This document shows, one piece after another, positions 46,561-59,385 of a DNA stretch of 64,000 bases. Every line of letters begins with the position of its first letter. Within the stretch, counting starts at the first letter, position 1. Source of the DNA: Adenanthera pavonina (lineage: Eukaryota; Streptophyta; Magnoliopsida; Fabales; Fabaceae); NCBI GenBank assembly GCA_026686845.1, contig JAIVEN010000012.1, positions 13,270,501 to 13,334,500 of the forward strand, given 5' to 3'. Under the pieces are notes generated by a model. It saw nothing but the letters and a program-made list of their open reading frames with translations. It was not told where the DNA came from and made no database searches. Position numbers and translations under genes: made by a program.

Positions 46561-49500
46561 GTGTGATAATTATTACTAATACAATCAATAATAACATATT
46601 ATATTTCACAATATAATATAATCGACAGTAATAAACTCAATAGTATCATATGAAGGAAATAACAAAAGACTGCTAACCAACTAAAATCAAACAAAAAAAA
46701 AAGGGAAATTCAATTTACTAGTCCACAAATGCTTATTGTCAGCAAAGGTTAAGAGGATCAATGTAAATACCAACAATGATTCCAAAAAAATAACCACAAC
46801 TTAAATAGAGGAATAAATAGCAATGATTTTTTTTTTTTTGGGGGGGGGGGGGAAAGAGGAACATAAATAATGGATTGTTATTATGGAATATCTATCAATA
46901 TTAATTCAATTGACAATGAGTACGGATTTTGTTGGACCAACAAACCAACACTAAGAAGAAATGCATTAATACCAATTAGTCATTATAATGAGACAAATAC
47001 AGTAATTAGCAATTAATTTCAATTATACCGAATTACTAATTTATTAACATATGATTGTACAAACTACAACACCCACTAATCACATATTGGAATAAATAAA
47101 AAATTATTCACATATAATAAATGCAGATAAATCAAGATTATAAACAATCCAAATGATAATACTTGACAAGGTTTATGATTTTACCAATCCCATTAATCAC
47201 GAAATTGAATCTGTAAATAATTATTTACAGATACTAAATGCAGATCAATCAAGATTATAAGCAAACAAAATTAAAAGAAATTTTATTACAAAATAACAAA
47301 ATTAAAAGCAGGTATTATATTAAATAGGAATTCGAAAAAAGTTGCAACAGTTGAAAAGGTATATGATTTTTTTTGGGCCACTGTATATGATTTTACTACC
47401 TAGATATCCCACTCATCATGAAATGGAATCAATAAATAACTATTGGGAGCTACTAAATGCAGATCAATTAAGATTATAAACAATAGCAAATTAAAAGAAA
47501 TTTTATTATAAAATAACTTAAATGACGTTGCAAATATGAAAAAGCAATTAAATTATAAAATAAATTAAATTCATTAACAATCATTAACAATAAAAAATAT
47601 AGTCATTAAATTACCGGTTACAATTCATTAGCAATCAAAAATATAAATGATGTTGCAAATATAGTCAAACACTAATAATCATTTCACCAATTAAAGCAAT
47701 AATTCAGCAATATATAAATGCAATTATATAATCATTGATTGGAACCAATTCTCCATTTTTTATTACACAAACAATATACACATGGGTTGCCAAATAATCA
47801 TGCTAGCATTATATTTTCTTTTTTAATTGGTATGCTAACATGGCTCCACGTAATTCCTCTAATCCTACATGTTTTTAATATATAATAGATATAACGCAAA
47901 TCTAATTGGTAAAAATCTACTATTTGGCTTCTTCGTACTAAAGGAGATTAATCTCTACTTCCATTGAGAGATACTACTAGTCCAATACAAAGAAAGTTGT
48001 TGAAATATTAAAGGAAAATGCTTATATATTTTTTCTTATGTATTTTTCGTGTTATTTTTCAATTAAAAGTTAATATAGGGATTGTTTATTAATATATATT
48101 AACTATATTAACTTCATGGACTTAAAAAAATTTAAAAAGTCTATATATTAAATTTTAATTGGAGAATAGTATGAAAAGCATATAAAGAAAATTATATATA
48201 TTTAGTCCAATATTAAAATACTCCATATTATCAACGAAGTGTTTTTACTTAGTATGATGTTATATTTAACCGCGATTTTCATGACAAGAGAGTTAGTGAT
48301 CAAATTAAAGCATAGGAGAGAAATATACAATTTACTCAAAATTGAGGGACGTAGAGTATATTATAGCCAACTTTATGAATATTTCAATGTTTTTTATTTC
48401 TAATAAATTCTACGCTGTATTGAGATAGATCTTTGATGCATTTTTTTAATTTCTAATAAATTCTAATAATGCTAATTGCTGTGACTACTGGAGGTGGAAA
48501 AGGTACGCTGTTAAGGTGATGGATGAGCTGCCTTCCGGAGTTTCATTTTCTTCTACTTAGATTGCTAGGTCACTAGATGCGGATACAAACTAGCTGGCAG
48601 CAACTATTATAAAGTATGTATATAGGAGATTTATCGATATCCAAACTAAATGAAGTTGGTTATGATTCTTTTAGATGAAAAGCTCTGTCACCAAGTATTC
48701 AACATAACTTTATTTTTAAAACTCGAACTTGATACCTCTAATAAAGTGCTCTTTCTTTTGAAGGTTTTTCTTTTATTAACTTTCTTTCTTTCTTTTGAAG
48801 TTCTAATGGTGTTTGTTTTGCATTTTTGGTTGTTCTTTGGTTTGGTTTTTTCTTTTATTTTTTTAATACAAGTGCTCCTTAGGTTAAAAAAAAGAAGTTT
48901 CATTATCATTGCCTTTTTATACGATATATTATGATGAAGAAGTGATTAGTTCAGAATCAATTATTCGAGTAACTTACATTAAATTGGCCCTGTATTAATA
49001 ATTAAGAACCGAATCAAAATACTTCTTTTATCACCATTCAGTAGTCTCATATTTAATAATCTAAAAGTTTATATTGTATTTATGGCAATTGCATTTCATT
49101 AATTTTTTTTAATCTCAATATTTTTCAAACAACCTATCTCTAAATATAACTGTGTATCCAAATATAACTCTCTAGCGCATGCGTTAAAAACTAGTTTTCA
49201 CGTAACAGTAATTACCTAAACAAACATATCTTACCCTTGAAGAAAAGAGGTCCCAAGAATAAGTTTTTTGTTGCTTTTCAACTTATATATTTAGTATTAT
49301 AAAAAAAGAAAATTGAATTGTTAAACAAAATAAAGAATTCCCATTCTCATAGTTTATCAAAAATCAATCTGCTTAATAACAAATTCATGTTTATTCCAAG
49401 CTTTTGTTTCTAAAGCTCAATACATTTTTACAAGCTTTATATATTGACTATCAAAATAGTGAAAACTACAGCTTTAAATATGCTTTTTTCTTTTTCACCA

Positions 49501-49684
49501 AAAAGAAAAAAAATAATTTGCTCCTTACACGTACTATGGTACCGATAAAGATGAAACTGACTCCTTTTTTTTTTCCAGAAAAGGTGAAATTGACAAAGAG
49601 GAAAATCTAACGAAAAAATAATAAACAATTAACACTGCCAAGTTGGTACCAAAATCAATGAAATTTAGCAAATTAAAGACAGTG
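46561..49684. other. AT-rich spacer
   Basis: No gene recognised. Features: a T13 run directly followed by G13 (46827-46852), repeated 'gcagatcaatcaagattataa' words between 47120 and 47480, and a short GC-richer patch at 48481-48560 (plus-strand reading WRWKRYAVKVMDELPSGVSF) that might be an orphan exon but was not identified. Confidence 0.4.
46827..46852. repeat. Homopolymer pair T13-G13
   Basis: Thirteen T followed by thirteen G. It may be real or a base-calling artefact. Confidence 0.7.
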
Positions 49685-51079
49685 CTAAGCATTAGTGCTC
49701 ACAGAAGTAGAAGACAAGGAAATAATTCTCCTTACTGGACGAGATGACTTTTTCACGTAAGAGGAATTCCACTCCCCGCCATCCTGAGCATAATAATCCA
49801 TTGGATACTCTCCTCCAAAATCTCCATTTTCATTATGACAGTTACATTCACTGCATGATGAACCACTCTTCATGCAACCTAAACCACTTTCACAACCCTG
49901 ATTTTTCACCGCAGTCTTCTCCCACCAACCAGGCATAATTCCTAGTGCAATTTCTGCCTCAAAAGGAGTCAAAACTGGTTTTACAAAAGCATCTCCCCAG
50001 TCGATCGATAATCGAGGACAAGCAATTTGAATCCATGCTTCTATGGAGTCTTCAAACAGAGCAATCCTTGCTGGACTTATCTCTGACATTAAAACCACTG
50101 TATAATTGAAGCCTTTATCCCTCATGTTCTTTTCCAGTCTCTCCAAAATCTTGGGATTCCCTTGCCTGCCTAAAGTTCCCAGAACTACACCCCAATTTTG
50201 AGCCTTCCTTGCTTTCACAATTGCACTTTTCCTCGTTTGTTTCATGCCCACATGATCATATTCCTCCAGGAACAATTTCCCCAAATATGGGTCATATCTG
50301 AAAGTCTTAATTCCAGGATTTGCTATCATGAATGCCTCGAGGTGAAATCTTCCATCGGCTACAAACACTCCCACAGTTTCACCCTCACCACCAAGCATAT
50401 TTGATGAAACCTTTGGTGCGGTGCAGCCAAGAACCTCGCCAGCTGACAGCGGCTTGGACTGTGGAATCAAAACCTTAAACCCATATTTCTCTAATTCAGT
50501 TTTTGCTACCCGGATTGCTAAGGCAAACTGTATTGTACCAGCAAGGACAAGGGATTTGCCCCTGGATTCAAGATTTAGTCTGACAGTATCAATCATGTGA
50601 TCAACATTGATTTTAATATCAACAAAGACATAAAGACAAGGAATTGTGGTGGAATCAATGGGTACAAGGCAGCTGTGACCATAATGTATAAGGAGATCAG
50701 CACCAAGGGCTTTAGCAGACAAGTCGTCAATGCAACAAGCTCCATAGGTTACATCACCAAGGATAAAGCATTGAGAAACACCAGCAAAAGTAGTAAAGAT
50801 GTCAGAGAGGACAAGGGAGTACATGAGAAGGCCCTCAGGAAATTGTAGGGCAATTTGCTTGGCTCCTGTTGACTTCACACGCCAAACACACTTGTGCACC
50901 TCGAAATTGTAGTTTGAGGGGAGAAGTGATATGACAGCATTGAGAGCAGAGTCATTCAAAATCCAATCTGGGATTTGGCTTTTAACAAAACGCTTTGGTA
51001 TAGGCTTTGGCCTACCAGGGTTAGGTTCTTCAGATGGATGGCAAGAAGCTGGTCCTTGCTTGGCTTGCTCCAACTCCAT
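49685..51079 (-). CDS. DPH1: Diphthamide biosynthesis protein 1 (2-(3-amino-3-carboxypropyl)histidine synthase subunit 1)
   Basis: With DPH2, DPH1 forms the iron-sulfur radical-SAM-like enzyme that transfers the 3-amino-3-carboxypropyl group of S-adenosylmethionine to a histidine of elongation factor 2, the first step of diphthamide synthesis in the cytosol. The frame is open without introns for 464 codons, close to other plant DPH1 proteins. The start is the ATG at 51079 (MELEQAKQGP); the 12 codons upstream begin only with GTG. The three conserved cluster ligands are C115 (GDVTYGACC), C219 (LGCTAP) and C354 (IACPRLSIDWG). Other DPH1 blocks are LQFPEGLLMYS, GADLLIHYGHSCL, VVLGTLGRQGNPKIL and LTPFEAEIALG, ending near YPMDYYAQDGGEWNSSY. 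GDVTYGACC and LGTLGRQG distinguish it from DPH2. A Cys-rich patch lies at about residues 395-415. This is the one clearly intact host gene of the window. Confidence 0.95.
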   Translation of the reverse strand: MELEQAKQGPASCHPSEEPNPGRPKPIPKRFVKSQIPDWILNDSALNAVISLLPSNYNFEVHKCVWRVKSTGAKQIALQFPEGLLMYSLVLSDIFTTFAGVSQCFILGDVTYGACCIDDLSAKALGADLLIHYGHSCLVPIDSTTIPCLYVFVDIKINVDHMIDTVRLNLESRGKSLVLAGTIQFALAIRVAKTELEKYGFKVLIPQSKPLSAGEVLGCTAPKVSSNMLGGEGETVGVFVADGRFHLEAFMIANPGIKTFRYDPYLGKLFLEEYDHVGMKQTRKSAIVKARKAQNWGVVLGTLGRQGNPKILERLEKNMRDKGFNYTVVLMSEISPARIALFEDSIEAWIQIACPRLSIDWGDAFVKPVLTPFEAEIALGIMPGWWEKTAVKNQGCESGLGCMKSGSSCSECNCHNENGDFGGEYPMDYYAQDGGEWNSSYVKKSSRPVRRIISLSSTSVSTNA

Positions 51080-52098
51080 GGATGAGTTGCAATAAAAACT
51101 GTCTGCACCCCTCACGCTTCTTCTTTGAGCTTTTTAAATACCTAAATTTGCTTGAACTGCACTGCTCTTCCGGGTCTGTATGTCATTATGAGAATAGAGA
51201 AATCATCACAAACTTGGACTTGTAAATTAAAACCCACAAATATTTTGAAACTAAGCTCTAGAGGTAAGAAGTTCTTGTAGTATAATAAACTAGAGGGATG
51301 AAAAAAATGAAAAAAAAAATATAAATGGAGCAAGTATAGTTAGTTCAAAGAAGGTTGTGCTCACCAGGTTTAGACTTGAATAAGAACTCATAAATGGTTC
51401 TATTGCATCAAGATACAATTTCTGCTAGAATGATAGCCCCAGCAAAAGTTCGTCAAATAACGATCATATGTGAAGACCAACCTCAAATATGGTAAAATAT
51501 GAAAAAGTAAAAGAATATGGAAAGATATACTTCAAATATGGTGAATGGGGACTGGTCATATATTTCATCAGACAAAAACTATTTTGCCTCTTGTCAGCCT
51601 ATGCTCAAGCTATCATCTAATTTTGCACACAATCCAATTACCAATTTATGTTTCTCCCCTTACCAATCTATGTTTCCGTTAGACTCCACAATTGACATCA
51701 ATATATCTGAGCTTTAATCCTATTTTGTCTGGTCCAGATTATTGAATTTAGGTTATTCATAAATTATAAGTGAGAAACAAACAAAAGAACAGAACAAGTC
51801 CAATGAAATTCAAATTCATCATTCCAATCTAACAAAATACATACAATGCATTGAGCTTTAAACCAGTCACTTCATCATGAAATTTCAACTCCAAGAGACA
51901 TAAGCTTTTTCAATATAGCAAATTCAAGTTCACTAAAAGTTTACACTTCAGATCTTAATTTAGCAATTGATGAAACCCAATTCCAGAATTGTTATTCAAT
52001 CACAGAAGATAATCCAAAGTGTAAGTCTAATGAATTAAGCCACAAACAGCAGTGAAAATGGAAGAAAATAACATGGATAACCATAAACAAAAAACACA
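51080..52098 (-). promoter_or_regulatory. Upstream region of DPH1
   Basis: Contains leader and promoter by position. No intact reading frame, and I see no reliable TATA box; small open frames on both strands look accidental. Confidence 0.4.
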
Positions 52099-52478
52099 GG
52101 GCTTGTTTGAATGCGTTCTCTATTTTAATGTTCTCAAAACAGTTTTGTAGAATTGTTTCCCAAAATAAGTTTTGGAAACAAAAGAATAAAAAAAAAATCT
52201 ATTTGAATAATTGTTACCAAAATTACAACTAGTAAGTATTAACTGGGTTATTCAAAATTTATAACTTTACTATTAATAGGGTGAGTATTTTCTGCCTATT
52301 ATTGAGTTTTCAAGAACAAAAATACAAAGCACCTTAAAGATGTTCTGAATATTCTGTTCTTTTCTTTTTCTATTTTTCAGAACATTTTATAAAAAAACAG
52401 GCTTATCAAACAAGTTTTTTTGTTTTTCTGTTCTCAAAAACAAAAAAACTGTTCGGAAAACATGAATCAAATAGGCCC
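52099..52478. mobile_element. MITE with GGGC...GCCC inverted ends
   Basis: The left end GGGCTTGTTTGAATGCGTTC and the reverse complement of the right end GGGCCTATTTGATTCATGTT match well. It is about 380 bp, AT-rich, with inner inverted words around 'gttctcaaaa' and 'ctgttctcaaaaac'. Non-coding. Resembles hAT-derived MITEs, but no target duplication was confirmed. Confidence 0.6.
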
Positions 52479-52580
52479 ACAAACTCTAGCATTCGAGAGG
52501 CTAATACTCACCCAAACAACTCACGTATTCCATGAACACCCATTCTGGCCCACCATGCTCATAATATTCCCCACCACTAG

Positions 52581-52583
<3 letters not shown>

Positions 52584-52641
<58 letters not shown>
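52584..52641. repeat. (TC)n microsatellite
   Basis: About 29 uninterrupted TC units, 1.5 kb upstream of DPH1. TC tracts are common near plant promoters. Confidence 0.9.
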
Positions 52642-52645
<4 letters not shown>

Positions 52646-54734
52646 CTCACAAACTTCATGTGACTCAGGCTTGCCATGTTGAAACCTCAGCTAACACATT
52701 GTTGCCATACTTGGACTTTCAACATGGCTGATTCCAGCATTGCAACAGTATTTTGCCACAAGTTTTTATTTTTGAAGCATGGTATGATACACTTTTCCAT
52801 GATCAGGAGTGTGGCTAAATTGCAAAAACCTACAGGTTTTAGCATCACTAATCTTTCTTTTCTCAAAAAATAACTAAACTTATAGAAAACTGTACACATA
52901 TATGACAGTGGCTAAAATTTCCCAATTTTTTAATGTCTGTTTCCAGCCTTAGAAACACCATTAATCATGTTTGTTAATGATTCCCCTATGTCCTCTCCTA
53001 ATGTTTATAGATGCCAACACTCACAGTTGAATATTGAAGCTCCGCTCCAAACCAGAAAAGACCAAAAACAAATGCAGTAGATGTGAAATGAACCTATGAT
53101 GTAAGCGGCACTTTGTTTTCTTTTCTTTTCTTTTTCTTTTAATCACCAAATTTTCTTCAGTTTATGAACCATTAAAACAAAGAAATCAAAGAAGTAGAGT
53201 AATGAGTAGCAAGAGATGCTTATGTTCCAATTGGCTCCATTTACTAAATTTTCTTTTTCATTTTATTGCTAAATTTTGATTGAATCCCTTCTCCTATTTC
53301 ACTGAAAGACAGCAAGAATATAATAGAACCCATAACATAAGGGATTTCAATGTTACCATGTTTGGTCTAAGAGGGGAGGTGAGGGAAGGGAAAATAATAA
53401 TACATGGACTGCTATATCCTTATCTATTTTAATTTTTAAGTTGTTTGTTCTCTCCTTTTTTAAAAAAAAATAGTTATATTACAATTCATCTTTATATTAT
53501 TTTACAAAAATCAACATTTTTCACTTTACTTATCAATCAAATCTCAAATACTATTCATTTAAATACAAGTAATATCCACTTACAGGCTTTCAACAAAGGA
53601 AGGAAGAACAAAACTGAAGAACCTAAAGCAACCTTTGAACCATATGCCCTTTGAAACCGGAGCAGGAACTAAAGAATCAGATTCAGAAAATTCAATATCC
53701 ACCTATTATAGAACCATTTTGAGATCAAGACACATCTAGATTTAAGTTTTTTTTTTCTCTTAAAAAAAAAAACAATTAGCACAGAAGCACCCCATTCTAG
53801 CTAAAAGACCAAAGCAGTGATACAAGAGCAAGCTTGAAGAATAAAGATACGGATCATTCAATCAACAAACTTCAATTTGACCCATAGGCATATACCCTCA
53901 TTCTAATAGCTGTACATCCTACAAATTTCGCCAAAACACAAGAAAAATATCCAAGCAAGGCATATAAGTTAGTCCCAAATTCTACTTAAACAATCCTCAG
54001 AAACTACAATGGAACCGACTATGAGCAACTATGGAATTATTTTCAGTATGCACACAGAACTTCCATGAAACTCCTTTTTGTACCACATTAATCAATCAAA
54101 AATTTACAATAAAAGCCTTGAAACAAATCATGAAGCTCGATGACCGAACATCTCTAAACCTGCCCAAATAATTTACATGCGGGACAACTATAACCATTAA
54201 AATCTACCAAACGGCAACGCACCATCACAAAGCATTCAGCGTCAAGGAAATTGGAACCCAGAACAATCAAAAAGGCACAGGTTCCGGTAAATCTCTTGAG
54301 CTAAGAAAATATATAAATTATAACAAGCGAAAATCTTTCAAACATTTTGTCGAAAACATTGCAAGCCCATAACAAGTTCAATCAACATATGAGCACAGGA
54401 CCGAAAATCACCAAGCCTTCCTTATCAAACTCAAGCTCAGCCCAAAACAGTACACAAGATGATTCAAAACGAAAACTGAAGGGCTGGACAAAATCTAAAA
54501 AGGACAAAAAAAAAAGAGCTGAAGAGCTAAGCAAAATCAAAAAACGAAAAAAATAAATAACGAACCACAAACCTAAAGGGCTGGGCACGGAAAGACAGCG
54601 AGGCGAGCGACGGCGGCGAAGGCGATTGCGAGAACTGGCGGAGATGCAGGACGTCCACACAATTACAAACTTCGAAGTTTCTACATCCCTACACTCCTCA
54701 CACTCGCAGGACAGAAATAATAAAATCCATAGAA
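52642..54734. other. Spacer with a GC-rich patch that could be a first exon
   Basis: Nothing recognised until 54570-54660, a GC-rich patch with CGGCGGCGAAGGCGATTGCG in otherwise AT-rich DNA. On the minus strand it reads like a plant leader ending in a possible donor (CCCTTTAG before GTTTGTGG). A gene start on the minus strand is possible, but no downstream exon was identified. Confidence 0.35.
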
Positions 54735-55165
54735 GTAAAAATCGGACCCGTCGGTTCGACTGCTCTCGGGAATCTACCCTAGTTTGATCCGGTCATAAAT
54801 GGAAATTGGGGGCCTTGGAAATCGGTATAAACTGATTGAACCTTAAAAAATCAAGTTGAATTAGTCACTATTTTTTTATTTTTATAATTTTTTAAAAATA
54901 TTTTTTAAAATAAAATAATATTATTTTTAGTATAAAAAATTTTTTTATATTATAATATATTATAAGTATTATTATGATGTATAATAATTAATAATGATAA
55001 ATTTACTTAATAAATAATATGAAAATATAATATCAATTGATTATATTATTAAAAATATATTAATTTATTGACAACCGGTCCAATCCTGGTCCGACCACTG
55101 AATCTTGAATCGTTGTCTCATCCGATTCAATGATCGGTCCAATTTTTAATACCTTGATAAAAATC
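54735..55165 (+). repeat. CCGGTT-ended AT-cored repeat, copy 2
   Basis: Same ends and core as 3650-4370: left 'aatcggacccgtcggttcgac', core 'aagtattattatgatgtat', right 'caaccggtccaatcctggtcc'. Head-to-head with copy 3. Confidence 0.65.
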
Positions 55166-55775
55166 AAGATTAAAAAAATCGAATCAGACATTGAACTTGT
55201 CAACGCACTGATTCAAGGTTCAATGGTTCAACCATAATTCAACCTGAACTAAATCGGTGCTAATATATTTAATAATTTTTTAATTTTATGCATTATACAT
55301 AAAATAAAAAATTATTATTAATAAGTTTTACAACCTAATATTAAAATTTAAATAAGTTAATATTCATTTATAAACATATTTTGAATTCAAAATAGTTAGT
55401 TAATATTTTTTCATATTATTTGTTAAGTAAATTTATCATTATTAATAATTATGTATCAAAATAATACTTGTACAATATTATAATATAGAAATAAAAAAAT
55501 ATTATATAAAAATAATGCTATTTAGTACTAAAAATAATGTTATTTTTTTAAAAAATATTTTAAAATATTTTTAAATTTTTTTAAAAATTTTAAAATAATT
55601 AAAAAATAAACTGATTTGACCGGTTTAACACCGATTTGAGGCCGGTTTAACCGGTTTTCTATCGGCTCTCACCGGTTCTGGAAAGATGCGATTGAAACCT
55701 ATGAGCGGACCAAACTTGACACCAGGAACCGGTTAAACCAGCTAGCCTTGTACGGTTTTTCAAACACTAATAAAA
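55166..55775 (-). repeat. CCGGTT-ended AT-cored repeat, copy 3, inverted
   Basis: Reverse orientation of copy 2: starts 'aatcgaatcagacattgaac' and ends in 'ccggttaaaccagctagcc'. The core is the reverse complement of the others ('ttatgtatcaaaataatactt'). With copy 2 it forms a long, diverged inverted repeat. Confidence 0.65.
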
Positions 55776-57359
55776 ACTAGGTTTGTGGAATTTTCAAAAT
55801 TTTAATTTTAATAGAAATATAGAATATATAGTTATATGAATATTTAAATTATAAATATTTGCTTTTAAATATTTATTCACTTGGTCTTTTAATATTTTGG
55901 TACTGTTATTTGGAAAAAAAATATTTTGGCACTGTTATAAGAATCAAATGAACCATTTTAATTTATAAATTTTATTTTAATATTTTCATGATAAATTTTG
56001 AAAAAAAATACAGTCAAAGAATTATATTTTCGTTTATTAGTTAGGACATCATTAATGCCAAAAAAAAAAGAATTAGGCTTCAAACTAAGTATAATCAATT
56101 TTGTATATTGATATATAAAAAAAAATATAGCATTAAATGAAAATTGAATAACTATATATTTTTACTAAAATTTAAATAAATGTGTAAATATTATAAAATA
56201 AGTAAAGTAAAAATGAAAAAAAAACTTTTGTTAATGATAAAAAGTAAAATAATTATAAGCAAAACTCTAATAAATTGTTCGTTTACCAAGTAAATGTTTT
56301 CATTTAATATCAAAATATTAAAAAGAATACAAAAGAAATAACAATTACAAGAAATTATAATTTTTTTCGATTAGTGAAAAAGAAATTATATTTTTTAATA
56401 TTTATATAACTATTGTATGGGCCAAAATGTGATACGCTGGGCCCATTAAATTGAAGATATCAGGTATGCAAATTCGGGCCCAGAAACATGAACATATGAA
56501 ATCGCACATGCTCAATTCTTTGTAAGCAAAGGGCCCATAGCCCAAATAGTGGACAACTGTTTTTTTTTTGGGGAATAGTGGACAACGTTTTCGAATACAT
56601 AGATGTAACGTGGATGAAGTGTTTCTTTTTTTTTTTTAACCAATTGTTGGGATGCAATGGTTCCGCAAATACGAAGGCCCAATACAAAATAAAAATTTTT
56701 ATCAAATGTATTATTTTATCAAGTATTTATTTTTTATTTTATTTCCATGTACTCAAATACAAATTAAACCACTTCTTGCTTCCTACATTCCTATAAGTCT
56801 CATAAAATTCAAAAATTTTAAAATAAATTTTATAAAAAAATGCTTATAAATAAACTATATAACTATTTATGTCCTAAAACTTAAATAACAAATTATTCAC
56901 ATATCTACTAGAGTATAAGTTACAACTACAATGCAAAACTTAAATAAAAACTCCATATGTCAAAATATGAACAAAAAAACAGAACTACTAAAAAATATAA
57001 TTAAACTAGAAAAGCTCGAAGCTTTTGGAGGATCATGATCACCATAAATCCCTTTTTGAACCTGAATTTCCCTCTAGAGCCCATAACTTCCACCGAGCCA
57101 TGGAAAAATTGAACATGGGCCTTAAGGAGGATAATCTTGACCTTTGCCACTATCCCTGAATAGCCATAACCCGCCCGCAAATCCTATTACTTTAGTAGTT
57201 CATAATATGGATTTGATTCGATGAGTTATGTGGCATGACCTTATTGTGTATTGAAAAAAAAAATTGTTCCTGAAATAATTTACACTTATGTGGTTTCTCC
57301 TTGTTTGATTTAGATTAGTTGAAACCAATGTGACTTCTAAAAATTGATTGATATTACTA
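55776..57359. other. AT-rich spacer
   Basis: No gene recognised. 57020-57185 is less AT-rich and contains a short minus-strand reading MARWKLWALEGNSGSKRDLW followed by a stop, possibly a fragment. Poly-T runs occur at about 56562 and 56628. Confidence 0.4.
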
Positions 57360-57915
57360 AATCTTAGAGATGTTCAACCAACACAATTGTCCGGTAGATC
57401 TAGTTCTATTTAGCATACCACATTGGTCTCGAAGACTATGTCAAGTTGGACATTAGATTAAGTCAAACCCTGTCTCGTCCAATCCCGGTATATATATGAT
57501 TATATATATATATATATTTAAAAAATTATAAATATTAATTTTATATGATATTTTCTTTATACATCATATATAATAAATTGCTTATATAATATTTTTAAAA
57601 ATCTAATATTTTAATTTCATTTAAAACTTTAAATTAATTTCTCAATATTATTAAAAAATAATATATGATTATAAAGTATTTATAATTTTAATAAATGTTA
57701 TTTTATTATAACATTATTTTTTAAGGAAATCTATTTTGAGTGAATATAATTATAGTTTTATTAATAAATAAAATTAATTTATTTTTTTATTTTTAAATAC
57801 TTTTTTAAGATCAAGCCAACCCTGGTCTCACATACTAGGTTAGTCCAATCCTACTTGACTTTACAAAGATTGGGTATCGGGTTGACTATCAAATCGATCT
57901 TTGTGCACTACTACT
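57360..57915. repeat. Repeat with GTCC/GGTT-type ends and AT core
   Basis: Left part 'caattgtccggtagatctag' and 'gtctcgtccaatcccgg', right part 'ccaaccctggtctcacatac' and 'gattgggtatcgggttgac' flank an AT core. Similar in design to the CCGGTT-ended family but clearly different in sequence. Confidence 0.4.
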
Positions 57916-58792
57916 AAAACTATAAGAAATAAATAAGTAGTAATTGTGTGTCCATAGCTCTATTAATCCACAATATATTATTAATTATTAAATAATTAAT
58001 CTACTAATATATAATTTAGCTCTACTAATCTATAAATCTTACGGGAAGCCATTGTTTTAATCTAGTTTGTAAATAGTATTCTTTTTTATTTAAAATTTTT
58101 GGTTTGCATTGAACCCTGCTTCTTGTATTTTTCTTTCACCTTGAATATATGTCCTTTTCATTAGCTTTGTATTGCAATAATTTAATAAATTCTTTCACTT
58201 TGTATATACGTTCTTGAATATTAATGGTACTCCTGCTAGACACGAGAATCTAGTCTAGTTAATAATAATAACAATTTTTTATGCATCCCCAGTACTTGTG
58301 TCTTGTGACCTATATGTTTGCATGATATCCTACATGTGGGTCAAGGGATTCACGTCATTTTGGTTATGCACAAGGATATGGGTTGAAAGTAAGTGGTTAA
58401 TCCATGCTATAAGTAATTCGCGTTAGTGTGGAGTTGGGACATTGTGAGCAAACTTGCTTTTCTTTAATTGATATTTCCGTAAATGATTTGCTTTCTAAAT
58501 TTTACTTAATAATGATTGGATTTTTTTTTTCTTTCTAAATTTATAAAATTTTTTCGGGATATTGAAGGTAAAGAAAATAGACTCTTTCCAACCAAATTTG
58601 CTCCATATATAATGTTTAAAATTGAATTTTTAACTATTTGCTTATTAGTTAGGTATCTTTACAGCTATTGCTGTGCTCCATCATGGTTCACTACTATGCT
58701 CCGAATTGGCAAGACACAGATCCAAAAGGCAGTACCCAAAAGAAATCCCGAATTGTCTCAGCCACCCCATGTAAAGATGGTATACTACTCTT
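57916..58792. other. No gene recognised
   Basis: AT-rich sequence with short open frames of no recognisable content. Confidence 0.45.
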
Positions 58793-59385
58793 ATGTTGCT
58801 TTTGGTTCGCAAAATTGTTTTATGGAAATGCGAATGAAAACGAGAATATGAATGTGATGGAAATGAGAACATGAATAAATATTGATAGAATGAAATTAAT
58901 GTGTTTACTTTGTCATGAAAAGAAATGGAGATTTGTGTTTGATTGGACAATAATGTCCCTAATGAAAAAATATATTAAGATATTTATTTTTTTAATCATT
59001 AAAAAGTCTTTTAATTTATTTAATAAAAAAGTCAGGAAAATACTTCACTTTGATTTTATTAATTTTCAAAAATATTTTATTATTTGCATGTTAATGTTGG
59101 ATAAGAAGGTTGCAAGTATGAAACGTGAGTCAGCCCATACGTAGATTGCAGAAATTTTTCAAAAGTTAAAAGGGTATTATCAACATTTCACCCCTTATTC
59201 CCATCATTTCCACCCATTCCTTCTATCTTCAGTAGGAATAGTAATTCCTACAACTCTTGGAATAAAAATTACCAGTGGAATAGAATTATAACCATTCCAT
59301 CCAACCAAACGTGGCAATCATCATTCTATATCTTGATTCCATTCCCCACAGTACTAAATCAATCCAACCAAACCTACCGTAAACA
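58793..59385. mobile_element. Possible MITE with TTTGGTT-type ends
   Basis: The left end GTTGCTTTTGGTTCGCAAAA and the reverse complement of the right end ACGGTAGGTTTGGTTGGATT are loosely inverted. The right part contains GGAATAGAATTATAACCATT, of a kind common in plant MITEs. Class and exact borders uncertain. Confidence 0.35.

Noticed and set aside
58516..58950. Overlapping open frames of 68-111 codons on both strands
   Set aside because: Conflicting frames over a MITE-like stretch with no protein similarity.
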